Positions 46,109-55,886 of a stretch of 64,000 bases of DNA are shown piece after piece. The notes beneath the pieces are model-generated. The model searched no databases, was not told the origin of the DNA, and saw only the letters and a list, made by a program, of their open reading frames with translations. The translations under genes and the position numbers were made by a program. Source of the stretch: Dyella halodurans. Its GTDB lineage: Bacteria; Pseudomonadota; Gammaproteobacteria; Xanthomonadales; Rhodanobacteraceae. Position 1 is the stretch's first letter; each line of letters begins with the position of its first letter. The stretch covers positions 1 to 64,000 of the forward strand of contig NZ_JAPDPF010000007.1 of NCBI RefSeq assembly GCF_026283925.1. Direction: 5' to 3'.

Positions 46109-47160
46109 CTATGAACCTTGTCGATGCTGATCTTGATGGGAGTGTGGATGTTGACGTCGACGACACCGGCATCGCCTTCCAGATCGCCCGCCTGGGCGAT
46201 GCCCTGGCCGCTCCTGCTGATGCGTGCGCCGACGAACACGCGCGGCACGGAGGATAGTTTGAGTTGGGGTGTCATGCCCATCGCGTCAGTCAACGTGACG
46301 GTGGCAGGCAGGGCGGTGGCATCGAGGCGCGCCACCGCCAGCGGCATCGGCGGGCCTTGTTCGGCGCGCGCGTAGACGAACAGCGTATCGCCGGGCGCCA
46401 GCTGGCTCTTCAGCGCCGGGGCGAGGGCGACTTGCACCTGCAAGGCGGGGCCCTGAGCCTCGCCGGTGGCGGCGGGTGCTTCGGGAGCGAGCTTGCCACC
46501 GTCGCGCACGCGGGCGTCGGCCACGGCGATCTGTTCGCTGACGGCCTTGGCGACGGTGGAGTCTGGATCCAGCATCGGCTGCAGCTGGCGCCAGGTGGCG
46601 GCGGCTTCGCTGTAGTGATCATGCTGGAACTGGCTGATGCCGAGCAGCCACAGGCCACGCTGGCTTTGTGGGTCCAGCTTGACGGCGCGCTCCAGCAACT
46701 CGAGCGAGCGGCCTTCGATGCGATGGTCCTGGCGAGCCAGCGAATCGGCTTCGGCCCAGCCCACCATGGCCACGCTGTTGTTCGGGTCCAGACGCAGCGC
46801 CTGATCATAGGCGTCACGGGCATCGGCCGGGCGCCGCATGGCGCCATAGGTCTGCGCCAGCAGCATCCAGCCCTGCTGGTCATCAGGCTTCTGCGCGAGG
46901 TGCGCCTTCAGTTCGCTGACGGCCTGGTCGATGCTCATGCCGGCATCGGGGCGTTGCACGCCATCCAGCGCGACCGGCGTGCCGACCAGTCGGTACAGCC
47001 CGACGGCTGCCAGCGGCAGCACGAGGGCCACCATCAGGGCGAGCACAAAGATGCTGCGGGGGCGGCCTTGCTGGCGACCGTGACGTATCAACGGCAGCAG
47101 CAACAAGGCCAGCGCCACGGCGATCATCGCCGTAGCGATCAGAAAGAAAGCGAGTTTCAC
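46105..47160 (-). CDS. ccmI: Cytochrome c biogenesis protein CcmI (CycH)
   Basis: 351 residues. Two N-terminal membrane segments (residues 1-25 and about 38-60), then a tetratricopeptide region (DQQGWMLLAQTYGAMRRPAD, YDQALRLDPNNSVAMVGWAE) that presents apocytochrome c to the lyase, and a C-terminal strand-rich domain. It overlaps the CcmH stop by four bases. Confidence 0.88.
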   Translation of the reverse strand: MKLAFFLIATAMIAVALALLLLPLIRHGRQQGRPRSIFVLALMVALVLPLAAVGLYRLVGTPVALDGVQRPDAGMSIDQAVSELKAHLAQKPDDQQGWMLLAQTYGAMRRPADARDAYDQALRLDPNNSVAMVGWAEADSLARQDHRIEGRSLELLERAVKLDPQSQRGLWLLGISQFQHDHYSEAAATWRQLQPMLDPDSTVAKAVSEQIAVADARVRDGGKLAPEAPAATGEAQGPALQVQVALAPALKSQLAPGDTLFVYARAEQGPPMPLAVARLDATALPATVTLTDAMGMTPQLKLSSVPRVFVGARISRSGQGIAQAGDLEGDAGVVDVNIHTPIKISIDKVHR

Positions 47161-47615
47161 CAGTCGTCCCCTTCGTCGGTCGACTTGTCATCCATGCTGG
47201 CGACCGGCGCCACGCGACTGCGACGGCGTACCGTCACCACGACCACCACTGCGCCCGCCAGCAAGATGGCGAGCGGACCGAACCACAGCAACAGCGTGCT
47301 GGATTGCACCGGCGGGTCGTACAACACGAAGTCCGAATAACGGTCGACCAGGTATTGCTTGATCTCGTCGTCGCTCTTGCCCGACTGCATCAGCTCGAAC
47401 ACTTCATGACGCAGGTCGCGGGCGAGGTCGGCGTTGGAGTCGGCCAAGTTCTCGTTCTGGCAGACCAGGCAACGCAGCTCGCGCGTGAGGTTCTGGAAGC
47501 GCACTTCCTCGGCGTGATTCTTGAACGGCAGCGGGTCGATGGCCTGTCCCAATGCAATGCCGGTGAAAAACAGCAGCGCCAGCAGGAGCGCGCCTAGTGC
47601 GCGATGTCCCTTCAT
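47157..47615 (-). CDS. ccmH: Cytochrome c biogenesis protein CcmH (thiol reductase)
   Basis: 152 residues. Signal peptide, then the conserved LRCLVCQN motif (C49, C52) which reduces the heme-binding cysteines of apocytochrome c, helical SGKSDDEIKQYLVDRYSDFVLYDPP (split), and a C-terminal membrane segment. Overlaps CcmG by four bases. Confidence 0.93.
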   Translation of the reverse strand: MKGHRALGALLLALLFFTGIALGQAIDPLPFKNHAEEVRFQNLTRELRCLVCQNENLADSNADLARDLRHEVFELMQSGKSDDEIKQYLVDRYSDFVLYDPPVQSSTLLLWFGPLAILLAGAVVVVVTVRRRSRVAPVASMDDKSTDEGDDW

Positions 47616-48157
47616 GGCGAAGCTTCCTTGGCCAACGCCGCAATAGCCGGCTTGAGTTCCGTCTTGATCACGTCCGGCGTCAACGGCCCGATGTGCTTGT
47701 AGCGAATGATGCCCTTGCCATCAACCAGGAAACTCTCCGGCGCACCGTATACGCCAAAGTCGATGGCGGTGCGACCTTCCTGGTCAACGATGACCATGTC
47801 GTACGGATTGCCGTGTTCGGCCAGCCAGGCCTTGGCGTCGTTCGCGGCGTCTTTGTAGTTGTAGCCGATCAGCGGTACGCCGATGGACTTGCCGTCCGCC
47901 ATCAGCACCGGATGCTCGTCACCGCAGGCGATGCACCAGCTGGCGAAGACGTTGATCAGATAGGGCTTGCCCAGCAGCGAATCGCGGCTGACGGTCTGCG
48001 CCGGCTCATCGAGCTTGGGTAGCACAAAAGCAGGCGCCGGCTTGTTGATCAGCGGCGACGGCACTTCACGCTGATCGTGCTGCGTGTTCCACCAGATGCC
48101 GAAGCCGAACAGCGCCACCAGCAGCACGAAACCGAAGAACGGCAGCAGGCGACTCAT
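47612..48157 (-). CDS. ccmG: Thioredoxin-like protein CcmG/DsbE
   Basis: 181 residues. N-terminal anchor (FFGFVLLVALFGFGIWW), then a thioredoxin fold with active site W74-C75-I-A-C78 and the cis-proline region YGAPESFLVD. Periplasmic reductant in cytochrome c maturation. The CIAC pair is a rare variant of the usual WCPxC or WCxPC. Confidence 0.93.
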   Translation of the reverse strand: MSRLLPFFGFVLLVALFGFGIWWNTQHDQREVPSPLINKPAPAFVLPKLDEPAQTVSRDSLLGKPYLINVFASWCIACGDEHPVLMADGKSIGVPLIGYNYKDAANDAKAWLAEHGNPYDMVIVDQEGRTAIDFGVYGAPESFLVDGKGIIRYKHIGPLTPDVIKTELKPAIAALAKEASP

Positions 48158-50127
48158 GCGCGCGACTCCTGCAGCGCGCCTGCCGGCACTTCCGCCGTTT
48201 CCGCTACACGTTTGGCACGGAAGCGACGATCGGCGGCGGCGAAGAACCCGCCCAGCATCATCAGTAGGCCACCGGCCCAGATCCAGCGCACGAACGGCTT
48301 GTCGTAAAGACGCAAGGCCCAGGCGCCTTCCGGCTGGCTGCGATCCATCGGTTCGCCCAGGGCGACGTACAGGTCGCGGGTCACGCCAGGATCGATGGCC
48401 GACTCGGTCTGCACCTGGCCACGCGTATAGGTGCGCTTCTGCGGATGCATCACGGCGATTTGCTTGCCGTTGCGCATCACCGTGACCGTGCCCTGGTCGC
48501 CTTGCCAGTTCGGACCGGTGGTTTCCTGCACGCCGTCAAAGCGGAAGTCGTAGCCGCCGATGGATTCGGTCTGTCCCGGCGACAGGCGCACGTCGCGCTC
48601 GATGCTCAATGCATTGGTGAGCAGGACGCCGGCGAGGAAGACGCCCACGCCAAAGTGCGCCAGCAGCATGCCCGCCATCTCGGCGGGGTAGCGGCGGCCC
48701 GCCGGCATCTCGCGCCAGCGCTTGATCACAAAGAGCAGGGTGCCGAAGCCGCACCACACGGCGGCTGCGGTGCCGGCGATCACCTTGCTGGTGCCGTCGG
48801 TCAACACGCCCGCGACGATGGCGCAGGCCACCGCGGCCAGCCCGGCACGCAGCATCACGCCCTTGAGCAGCCAGGTATCGCCCTTGCCCCAGCGCAGATA
48901 CGGACCGAACGGCAGCAGCGCCACCACCGGCAACATCAGCAGGGTGAACAGGAAGCCGAAGTACGGCGGGCCCACCGAGATCTTGCCCAGGTTCAGCGCG
49001 TCGCCAATCAAGGGGAACAGCGTGCCCAGCAGCACCATGGCCGCGGCCACCGTGAGCATCAGGTTGCCAATGAGGATCGCGGTTTCGCGCGAGACCACGC
49101 TGAAGGGTTTGCCACCCGCCACCTTGGGTGCGCGCAACGCATACAGCAGCAGGGAGCCGCCGACCACGATGGCGAGGAAGCACAGGATGAACAAGCCGCG
49201 CTTCGGATCGGAGGCAAACGCATGCACCGAGGTGAGCACGCCCGAGCGCACCAGGAAGGTGCCCAGCAGGGACAGCGAGAACGCGAAGATCGACAGCAGG
49301 ATGGTCCATGCGCGCAAGCCACCGCGCTTTTCCGTCACCGCCTGCGCATGGATCAGCGCGGCACCGACCAGCCACGGCATGAAGCTGGCGTTCTCGACCG
49401 GATCCCAGAACCACCAGCCGCCCCAGCCCAGCTCGGCATACGCCCACCAGCTGCCGGCGACGATGCCGGCCGACAGGAAGGCCCAGGCCACATTGGTCCA
49501 CGGGCGCGCCCAGCGCACCCAGGCCTGCTCAAGTTCACCGCCCAACAAGGCGGCGATGGAGAACGCGAACGCCACCGAGAAGCCGACATAGCCCATGTAC
49601 AGCACGGGCGGATGGAAGGTCATGCCCGGGTCTTGCAGCACTGGATTCAGATCGCCGCCATCGGCGGGCATCGGCAGCAGGCGCTCGAACGGATTGGAGG
49701 TGAAGATGATGAAGGCGAGGAAGCCGACCGCCACCAGGCCAAGCACACCCAGCACGCGCGCCACGAACACCTCGGGCAGGTGCCGGCTCAGCGCGGCAAG
49801 CGCCAAGGTCCATACGTTGAGGATGAAGATCCACAGCAGCAGCGAACCTTCATGCGCGCCCCACACGGCCGCAATGCGGTAATACCAGGGCAGGGCAAGG
49901 TTGGAATTGTCGGCGACATAGCGCACCGAGAAATCGAATTGCATGAAGGCCCACACCAGCAGGCCAAACGCCAGCGCGACGAACACCGCCTGACCAGCAG
50001 CAGCAGGGCGGGCGACGGCCATCAGCGCACGGTTGTTGCGCCAGGCGCCAATCAGCGGCAGGAGGCCCTGCGCAAAGGCCAGCAGCAGGGCCAGGATCAG
50101 CGCGAGTTGACCGAGTTCGGGCGTCAT
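48154..50127 (-). CDS. ccmF: Heme lyase CcmF
   Basis: 657 residues with about 15 membrane segments. The tryptophan-rich heme-handling motif [12 protein letters not shown] is at 235-246. It attaches heme from CcmE to apocytochrome c together with CcmH and CcmI. Start and stop overlap the neighbours by four bases each. Confidence 0.95.
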   Translation of the reverse strand: MTPELGQLALILALLLAFAQGLLPLIGAWRNNRALMAVARPAAAGQAVFVALAFGLLVWAFMQFDFSVRYVADNSNLALPWYYRIAAVWGAHEGSLLLWIFILNVWTLALAALSRHLPEVFVARVLGVLGLVAVGFLAFIIFTSNPFERLLPMPADGGDLNPVLQDPGMTFHPPVLYMGYVGFSVAFAFSIAALLGGELEQAWVRWARPWTNVAWAFLSAGIVAGSWWAYAELGWGGWWFWDPVENASFMPWLVGAALIHAQAVTEKRGGLRAWTILLSIFAFSLSLLGTFLVRSGVLTSVHAFASDPKRGLFILCFLAIVVGGSLLLYALRAPKVAGGKPFSVVSRETAILIGNLMLTVAAAMVLLGTLFPLIGDALNLGKISVGPPYFGFLFTLLMLPVVALLPFGPYLRWGKGDTWLLKGVMLRAGLAAVACAIVAGVLTDGTSKVIAGTAAAVWCGFGTLLFVIKRWREMPAGRRYPAEMAGMLLAHFGVGVFLAGVLLTNALSIERDVRLSPGQTESIGGYDFRFDGVQETTGPNWQGDQGTVTVMRNGKQIAVMHPQKRTYTRGQVQTESAIDPGVTRDLYVALGEPMDRSQPEGAWALRLYDKPFVRWIWAGGLLMMLGGFFAAADRRFRAKRVAETAEVPAGALQESRA

Positions 50128-50591
50128 TGCGGCTTGTCCTGCCCGGCGGCTTCATCCACCTGCTTGCCCGCGTGCGCCTTGGCCATGGCGTCCTTCAGCT
50201 CTTTCGGCATGTAGGTCTCGTCATGCTTGGCCAGCACTTCGGTGGCGATAAAGCGGGCGTTGTCCATATGACCGGTGGCGATCACCGACTGATTGTCGCG
50301 GAACAGGTCCGGCAGGATGCCGGTGTACTCCACCGGCATCGAACCGCTGGCGTCGATGACGGTGAAGGTGACCTTCAACGAATCGTTGCTGCGCTGGATC
50401 GAGCCGGCCTTGACCATGCCGCCGAGACGGAAGTTCTTGTAGCTGGTGGCCTGGCCCGTCTGCACCTGGCTCGGCGTGAACAGGTAGTTCATGTTCTGCT
50501 GCAGGGCGAACACGATCAAGCCGATCGCCACGGCGGCGGCCGCGATAACCGAAAGGACAATGGTGAGCCGACGTTTGCGAGTGGGGTTCAT
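50124..50591 (-). CDS. ccmE: Heme chaperone CcmE
   Basis: 155 residues from the ATG at 50591; the open frame continues to 50633 but that part is not conserved-looking and lacks a signal. N-terminal anchor ([21 protein letters not shown] split), beta-barrel region, and the heme-binding H123-x3-Y127 (AKHDETYMP). Carries heme from CcmC to CcmF. Confidence 0.92.
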   Translation of the reverse strand: MNPTRKRRLTIVLSVIAAAAVAIGLIVFALQQNMNYLFTPSQVQTGQATSYKNFRLGGMVKAGSIQRSNDSLKVTFTVIDASGSMPVEYTGILPDLFRDNQSVIATGHMDNARFIATEVLAKHDETYMPKELKDAMAKAHAGKQVDEAAGQDKPQ

Positions 50592-50613
50592 GAATGACTC
50601 TTGCGGTGATCGC

Positions 50614-50814
50614 TCAAGGCGATGACGGAGCACGTTGGGCGCGCGCGCTCTGGCGCGCCATGCGGGCGCGCAGCTCGCGCAGGTCGCGGCGCCGGCGCAG
50701 GACGGGGCTGAGGTAGTCGGCGATCAGCACGAAGAAGAACACCGCATAGGCCGGCCACACGTAGGCGGCATAGCCACCCATGGCGATAAAGCTGTCCCAG
50801 GAAAACGCGCTCAT
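50614..50814 (-). CDS. ccmD: Heme exporter small subunit CcmD
   Basis: 66 residues. A single membrane segment ([20 protein letters not shown]) and a basic cytoplasmic tail ([15 protein letters not shown]). It overlaps the CcmC stop by four bases. Needed for release of holo-CcmE. Confidence 0.88.
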   Translation of the reverse strand: MSAFSWDSFIAMGGYAAYVWPAYAVFFFVLIADYLSPVLRRRRDLRELRARMARQSARAQRAPSSP

Positions 50815-51569
50815 CGCTGGCTCTCCTGCGCTGCTATCTGGCGCACCCAGTCCTTGCCGCTTTCCATCGACAACAGGTCGGTGCGCACGCGGCCGAACAG
50901 GCTGGCGATGTAATAAAACTTGGTGGCGACCATCATGGTCAGCAGCGGCCACAACATCTCGCTGCTCATCTTGGATGGGCCCAGGATGCGCACGGTGGAA
51001 CCCTGGTGCAGGGTGTTCCACCAGTTCACCGAGAAATGCACGATCGGCACGTTGATGATGCCAATGATGGCGAGGAAGGCCGCGGCGCGTGCGCCCTGGC
51101 GACGATCCTCGAACGAGTGGTACAGGCCGATCACGCCCAGGTACAGGAAGAGCAGCACCAGCTCGGAGGTGAGCCGCGCGTCCCAGGTCCACCAGGTGCC
51201 CCACATCGGCTTGCCCCACAGCGAACCGGTGACCAGGGTGATGAAGGTGAAGGCCGCGCCGATCGGCGCCGATTCCATCGCCACCACTTCAGCCAGCTTG
51301 ATGCGCCAGACCAGCGAGATGAAGGAGGCGACCGCCATCACGCCGTAGATGAACAGGCCCATCCAGGCGCAGGGCACATGGATGAAGATGATGCGGTAGG
51401 CGTCGCCCTGCTGGTAATCGGCCGGCGCCAGCACCAGGCCGCCATACAGCGCCACCGCACCCAGCAGCAGCGCCAACACCAGGGCCCACGGGCGCAGCGT
51501 GCCGGCGAAGCGGTAGAAGTTCGGGGGCGAGCTGAGCTTGTGTACCCAGAGCGGGATCCAGTTGGCCAT
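50811..51569 (-). CDS. ccmC: Heme transporter CcmC
   Basis: 252 residues, six membrane segments. WWD motif MWGTWWTWDAR (about 122-132) binds heme, with flanking histidines (HVPCAW; HFSVNWW). It loads heme on CcmE. Six bases separate it from CcmB. Confidence 0.93.
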   Translation of the reverse strand: MANWIPLWVHKLSSPPNFYRFAGTLRPWALVLALLLGAVALYGGLVLAPADYQQGDAYRIIFIHVPCAWMGLFIYGVMAVASFISLVWRIKLAEVVAMESAPIGAAFTFITLVTGSLWGKPMWGTWWTWDARLTSELVLLFLYLGVIGLYHSFEDRRQGARAAAFLAIIGIINVPIVHFSVNWWNTLHQGSTVRILGPSKMSSEMLWPLLTMMVATKFYYIASLFGRVRTDLLSMESGKDWVRQIAAQESQR

Positions 51570-51575
51570 AGCGTC

Positions 51576-52262
51576 TCAGGCGTCCAAGGCAATTCGTAGG
51601 GCGGCGGCGCAGGCCAGCGGCGCCAGCACCAGGGCCATGGCCAGTGCGGCCCCCAGCCAGGCGATGGGCGCGAGCCACGGCAGTCCCTGTTGTGCCGCGG
51701 CGACGGCGCCAGCGGCAAAGATCACCACTGGCACGCAAAGCGGCAGCAGCATCAAGGCCAGCAGCATACCAGAGCGACGGCTCCCGGCCGTCAGCGCCAC
51801 CAGCACCGCACCCAGCAGGCTGAGCAGCGGCGTGGCGAGCAGCAGCGCGTAGATCAGCACCGGCATCACCGCCGCCGGCAGGTGCAGCATCCCGGCGAGC
51901 AGCGGCGCAATGATGATCAGCGGCAAGGCGGTGGTGATCCAGTGGGCGAGGATCTTCATGCCCATCATCAGGGCCAGCGGTTGCGGCGACAGCATCAGCT
52001 GCTCCAGCGAACCGTCCTCGATATCGCTGCGGAACATCGCGTCCAGCGCCAGCAACATGGCCAGCAGCATGGTCACCAGCACGGCTCCGCCCGCGATACG
52101 TTGCAGCAGGGCGTCTTCCGGGCCCAGCGCAAACGGAAACAAGGTGGTGACGATCAAGGCGTAAAGCACCGGCATGGCGATATCGCCACGGCGGCGCCAG
52201 GCCAGGGTGAGGTCGCGACGCAGCACGGCGGCGCAGGCGGGGGCAAGCGGAGCGTGACTCAT
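51576..52262 (-). CDS. ccmB: Heme exporter membrane subunit CcmB
   Basis: 228 residues, six membrane segments, with the typical RRDLTLAWRRRGDIAMPVLY start and the EDGSLEQLMLSP segment. Partner of CcmA ATPase. Its start overlaps the ccmA stop (ATGA). Confidence 0.92.
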   Translation of the reverse strand: MSHAPLAPACAAVLRRDLTLAWRRRGDIAMPVLYALIVTTLFPFALGPEDALLQRIAGGAVLVTMLLAMLLALDAMFRSDIEDGSLEQLMLSPQPLALMMGMKILAHWITTALPLIIIAPLLAGMLHLPAAVMPVLIYALLLATPLLSLLGAVLVALTAGSRRSGMLLALMLLPLCVPVVIFAAGAVAAAQQGLPWLAPIAWLGAALAMALVLAPLACAAALRIALDA

Positions 52263-52897
52263 GCGTGCATGCGCACCCGTTTCGGTTCCCCGTGCAGGAA
52301 GCTCACGGCGCCGTGACTGGTAACCAGCACCGCGCCGCCGCTGGACGAGTGTTCGGCGAGCAGGCGATTGACCAGGTCGATGCCGGTCCGGTCCAGGTTG
52401 GCGTAGGGCTCATCCAGCAGCCACAGCGTGGCAGGCAACAGCAGCAGGCGGGCCAGCGCCGCGCGTTTCTTCTGTCCGGCGGAGAGGCGGCGGACCGGTT
52501 CGTCTTCGTAGCCGGCCAGACCGACGTCCGCCAGGGCGCCGTCGACATGGCGACCGCAGCGCGTGCCGTAAAGACCCGCCGCCACCTGGAGGTTCTCGCG
52601 TGCGCTGAGATCCGACTTCAGCCCCAGGTGATGGCCCAGAAACACGGTGTCGCCCAGGTGTTCCTCGCGTCGCCAGGGGCGCCCACGCCAGTGCAGTTCA
52701 CCGTCATCGACGTGCAGCAGGCCAGCCAGGATGCGCAGCAAAGTGGTCTTGCCACTGCCGTTGTCGCCTTCGATCAAGGCGACCTCACCCGCGCGCACGC
52801 TGAAATCCAGCGGGCCGAACACGGGTTCGTCCTGGCGATAGTAGGAGAGCGCCCGTGCTTCCAGCAGGATAGGGGCGGCGTCGGGCGTGGCTGTCAT
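52259..52897 (-). CDS. ccmA: Cytochrome c biogenesis ATPase CcmA
   Basis: 212 residues from the ATG at 52897. Walker A GDNGSGKTT, signature LSAGQKKR, Walker B LWLLDEPYANLD. It energises release of heme-loaded CcmE by CcmCD. First gene of the ccm operon; upstream 52898-53014 shows no other gene. Confidence 0.92.
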   Translation of the reverse strand: MTATPDAAPILLEARALSYYRQDEPVFGPLDFSVRAGEVALIEGDNGSGKTTLLRILAGLLHVDDGELHWRGRPWRREEHLGDTVFLGHHLGLKSDLSARENLQVAAGLYGTRCGRHVDGALADVGLAGYEDEPVRRLSAGQKKRAALARLLLLPATLWLLDEPYANLDRTGIDLVNRLLAEHSSSGGAVLVTSHGAVSFLHGEPKRVRMHA

Positions 52898-53014
52898 CGC
52901 GCGATTGTCCGCAATGGCCGGCAAGCTTGTCCATGTGGCGCAGTGCCGCCAGTGAAATTCATCCGGCTCGTTGCCGCTTCGCGCCATCTGAGACGGCTTG
53001 GCTAGGTAGGCTGC

Positions 53015-53440
53015 TCAGGGTCCATCCGGAAGGGCTATCAGCCTCAGCTGCGCTGCGGCATGACCCTGGCCGTGAACATAGGCGTTCTGCCCGAAGCGCT
53101 GGGCCAGTCGATCCAGCAGGTCAGGATCGGGCCCGATGACGAACAGGCTGGGCTCTTTCCAGCCGTCGCCGCCAACGCCGATGGCGGCATGCACGGCGAT
53201 CGTTGCGGCGTGCTCCTGCACGGCGCCCAGCAGTTTTCGTTGTGCGCAGCGGTTGTCCGGCCGTGCCCGTTGTTGCGAACGAGGATTCCAGGCGGTGATA
53301 AAGCCCCAGTGGAGATCTCCCACCCAATCCGGCAGGGGATCGGGCAGGGGAAGATCGATGCGGATGGTGGCCCGGCCGCCGCCTGGCAGGCGCACGCGAT
53401 ACGCGGTGGCCCGGTAGGCGGCGAGCAGGGCCTCATCCAT
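53015..53440 (-). CDS. DUF3293 family protein
   Basis: 141 residues from the ATG at 53440, overlapping the kmo stop by eight bases. Pattern YRATAYRVRLP, FITAWNPRSQ, RCAQRKLLGAVQ, EPSLFVIG and RLAQRFGQNAYV is that of DUF3293. Function unknown; co-transcription with kmo is likely. Confidence 0.75.
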   Translation of the reverse strand: MDEALLAAYRATAYRVRLPGGGRATIRIDLPLPDPLPDWVGDLHWGFITAWNPRSQQRARPDNRCAQRKLLGAVQEHAATIAVHAAIGVGGDGWKEPSLFVIGPDPDLLDRLAQRFGQNAYVHGQGHAAAQLRLIALPDGP

Positions 53441-54839
53441 GCCGCAGGTCGGGCAGCGGCGGCAAGGTGGCTCGGAGGGCGGCAACCGCCGCGTCCAGGT
53501 CGACCGACGTTGCCTGGGTCGAGTCACGCAGCAATTGCTCCAGCAGCTGATCCTGGGCGCGGCCACGCTCGAACGCGTAGGCGTAGGGCAGGTGGGTGAA
53601 CGTAACCATGCGATAGCGCGCCATGAAATGCTGCGGTGCGCGCTCGGCCAGCAAGGCGCCCAGCTCGCGCTTGGCCAGATAGTGGGGATCGGCGACCGAG
53701 TCGCGCATCTCAACGTAGTTTTCCAGCGCCATCGCCGCGATGGCGTCGGCGTTGGGCTGGCGGATGCGCTGGAACTCCGCGAATGCGTCGGCGGTGTCGT
53801 TCGGCGATGCGGCCAGCAGCGAGGCCAGCACCACGGTGTCTTCGAAGCCACAGTTCATGCCCTGGCCGTGGAACGGCACGATGGCATGCGCCGCGTCGCC
53901 GACCAGGAGGGCGCGTCCATCCAGATGCCAGCGCTGCAGATACAGCGTGGACAGCGTGCCGACCGGATGACCCTCGTAGTCCGCGGCGAAATCGGGAATC
54001 AGGGGCAGCAGGTCGGGGAAGTCTTCCTCGAAGAACGCATGCGCCGCCTGCGTATCCGGCAAGGTCGCGAAACTTGGGTGGGCGCCCTGGGCCGGCAGGA
54101 ACAGGGTCACCGTGAAGCTGCCCTCAGTATTCGGCAGGGCAATGCACATATAGCCGCCGCGCGGCCAGATATGCAGGGCATGCGGTTCCAGTGCGAACTG
54201 GTCATGGCCGCCGCTACGGCCGACCAGGTCCGCCGCCAGCACGCCGGCGGAGGGGATCTCCAGTTCCTTGTAGGCATGGCCCAGCGCATCCACCCGCTCG
54301 CCCAAGGGGGTGTGGGCATTCATCGCCGCGCGCAGCGCCGAGCCGGCGCCATCCGCGCCGATGATCACGGGCGCGTCGAGGTCCCGCTCCACCCCTCGCT
54401 CGTCGGCCAGGCGGATGCGGCGCGCATCGAAATCGGCGTTCACCAGCGACTGGCCAAAATGGAAGCGCACGCCCGCCGCTTCCGCCGCGTCCAGCAGCAA
54501 CATGTTCAAGGCGCCGCGGGAGACCGACCAGATCACCTCGCTATCGTCCACGCCATAACGCTGCAGGCCGGAACGGCCATCGCGGGTATGCACCATGCGA
54601 CCGCGCATCATCACGGCACGTTGCAGCACGTCCTGCGCCAGCCCGGCTTCGCGCAGTGCCTGCAAACCACGTTCGGCCAGGGCCAGGTTGATCGAACGGC
54701 CGCCGACGAAACCGGCTATGCGGGGGTCGGGGCGTTTCTCGAACACCTCCACCGCAAACCCTCGCCCAGCCAATTGCTGGGCCAGCAAGGCGCCGACCAG
54801 GCCGCCGCCAATTAGGGTGATCGTTTGCTGCTGCGCCAT
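53433..54839 (-). CDS. kmo: Kynurenine 3-monooxygenase
   Basis: 468 residues. FAD-binding GGGLVG (11-16), RSINLALAERG, and the second FAD motif LLVGDAAHAIVPFHGQGMNC. Converts kynurenine to 3-hydroxykynurenine with NADPH and oxygen, a step in bacterial kynurenine-to-quinolinate (NAD) synthesis found in Xanthomonadales. No other pathway gene is in the window. Confidence 0.92.
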   Translation of the reverse strand: MAQQQTITLIGGGLVGALLAQQLAGRGFAVEVFEKRPDPRIAGFVGGRSINLALAERGLQALREAGLAQDVLQRAVMMRGRMVHTRDGRSGLQRYGVDDSEVIWSVSRGALNMLLLDAAEAAGVRFHFGQSLVNADFDARRIRLADERGVERDLDAPVIIGADGAGSALRAAMNAHTPLGERVDALGHAYKELEIPSAGVLAADLVGRSGGHDQFALEPHALHIWPRGGYMCIALPNTEGSFTVTLFLPAQGAHPSFATLPDTQAAHAFFEEDFPDLLPLIPDFAADYEGHPVGTLSTLYLQRWHLDGRALLVGDAAHAIVPFHGQGMNCGFEDTVVLASLLAASPNDTADAFAEFQRIRQPNADAIAAMALENYVEMRDSVADPHYLAKRELGALLAERAPQHFMARYRMVTFTHLPYAYAFERGRAQDQLLEQLLRDSTQATSVDLDAAVAALRATLPPLPDLRHG

Positions 54840-54900
54840 GCTGCGTTCCGTCGGGGCAATCGCGGCACTGTTCCCCAAGCTGCGGCGGACTGCAAGGCTC

Positions 54901-55020
54901 GGGGTGGGGGATAGGAGTGGGTAGTGGGGGCGCGAAGACCGGATGTTGCGGCTTGCGATCAGGAACTAGGCATGGCGCGCGATTTTTGCGTCCCCGCTAC
55001 CCATCCCCCATCCCCGCCCC
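54901..55020. repeat. Intergenic imperfect inverted repeat, G-rich/C-rich arms
   Basis: The left arm (54901-54937) is G-rich and the right arm (54983-55020) is its imperfect reverse complement, about three quarters matching, with about 45 bases between them. GGGTAG and CTACCC stretches align. The element fills the 181-base gap between kmo and phaB; it may be a dispersed repeat of this lineage or a transcription terminator. No gene is seen here. Confidence 0.5.
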
Positions 55021-55782
55021 TCAGAAGCTCATGAAGTAGCCGCCATTCACCGGCAGGTTCGCGCCGGTGATATAGCCGGCATCGTCCGCGGTGAGAAAGG
55101 ACACGGCTCGCGCGATATCGGCGGGCGAACCCAGGCGGCCGACCGGAATGTCCGAGATGATCTGGTCGCGGATGTCGGGCGCTACGGCGGCTACCAGGGC
55201 GGTGTCGCAATAGCCGGGCGAAACGGTGTTCACCGTGATGCCCTTGCGCGCCGTCTCGCGTGCCAGGGCCATGCCGAAGCCATGCACGCCAGCCTTGGCG
55301 GCGGAGTAATTGGTCTGGCCGAACTGGCCGGTCTGGCCGTTGACCGAGCTGAGGTTGACGATGCGGCCAAAGCCCCTCGTGCTCATGTTCTCGACCACAT
55401 GGCGGCAGGTATTGAAGACGCCGTCCAGGTTGACCCGCATCAGTTCGTGCCACTGCAGCGGCGTCATCTTGCGCAGGCTGGTATCGCGGGTAATGCCGGC
55501 GGCGTTGACCAGGATGTCGACGCTGCCGTGGCGGGCTTCGACGCGGCCGATCAATTCGCCGCAGCTGTCGAACTGGCTGACATCGCCGGGCTCGAATACC
55601 ACCGCGCCATTCAGGTCGGCCAGCTCGTGGCGAAAAGCGTCCAGCCGTTCCGCGCGTCCGGGCAGATCCACGGCGATGACCTGACGGCCTGCCTGGGCCA
55701 GTTGACGACAGATCTCGGTACCGAGACCGCCGATGCCGCCGGTCACGATGGCAACGCGTGGGGTACGCACGGAAGGATTCAT
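55021..55782 (-). CDS. phaB: Acetoacetyl-CoA reductase (SDR)
   Basis: 253 residues. Rossmann TGGIGGLG (14-21), catalytic S146, Y159 and K163 (NLSSVNGQ, NYSAAKAG), and the VNGQTGQFGQTNYSAAKAG region that is highly characteristic of PhaB/PhbB. Reduces acetoacetyl-CoA to 3-hydroxybutyryl-CoA for polyhydroxybutyrate synthesis. Next to PhaR, supporting this assignment over FabG. Confidence 0.9.
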   Translation of the reverse strand: MNPSVRTPRVAIVTGGIGGLGTEICRQLAQAGRQVIAVDLPGRAERLDAFRHELADLNGAVVFEPGDVSQFDSCGELIGRVEARHGSVDILVNAAGITRDTSLRKMTPLQWHELMRVNLDGVFNTCRHVVENMSTRGFGRIVNLSSVNGQTGQFGQTNYSAAKAGVHGFGMALARETARKGITVNTVSPGYCDTALVAAVAPDIRDQIISDIPVGRLGSPADIARAVSFLTADDAGYITGANLPVNGGYFMSF

Positions 55783-55886
55783 GGCAGGAACTCGTACACG
55801 GTCATGCCGCAGGGCAGCACGTGTTGTGCTGCAGCGGTTGATAGGCGGGGAGGTGGCTGGCGCCCTTGGGCACCAGCCACAAGGAA

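Noticed and set aside
48445-50214. 589-codon open frame antisense to ccmF
   Set aside because: Composition (Q, H, R, A-rich, no hydrophobic core) and perfect overlap with a well-conserved gene show it is a shadow.
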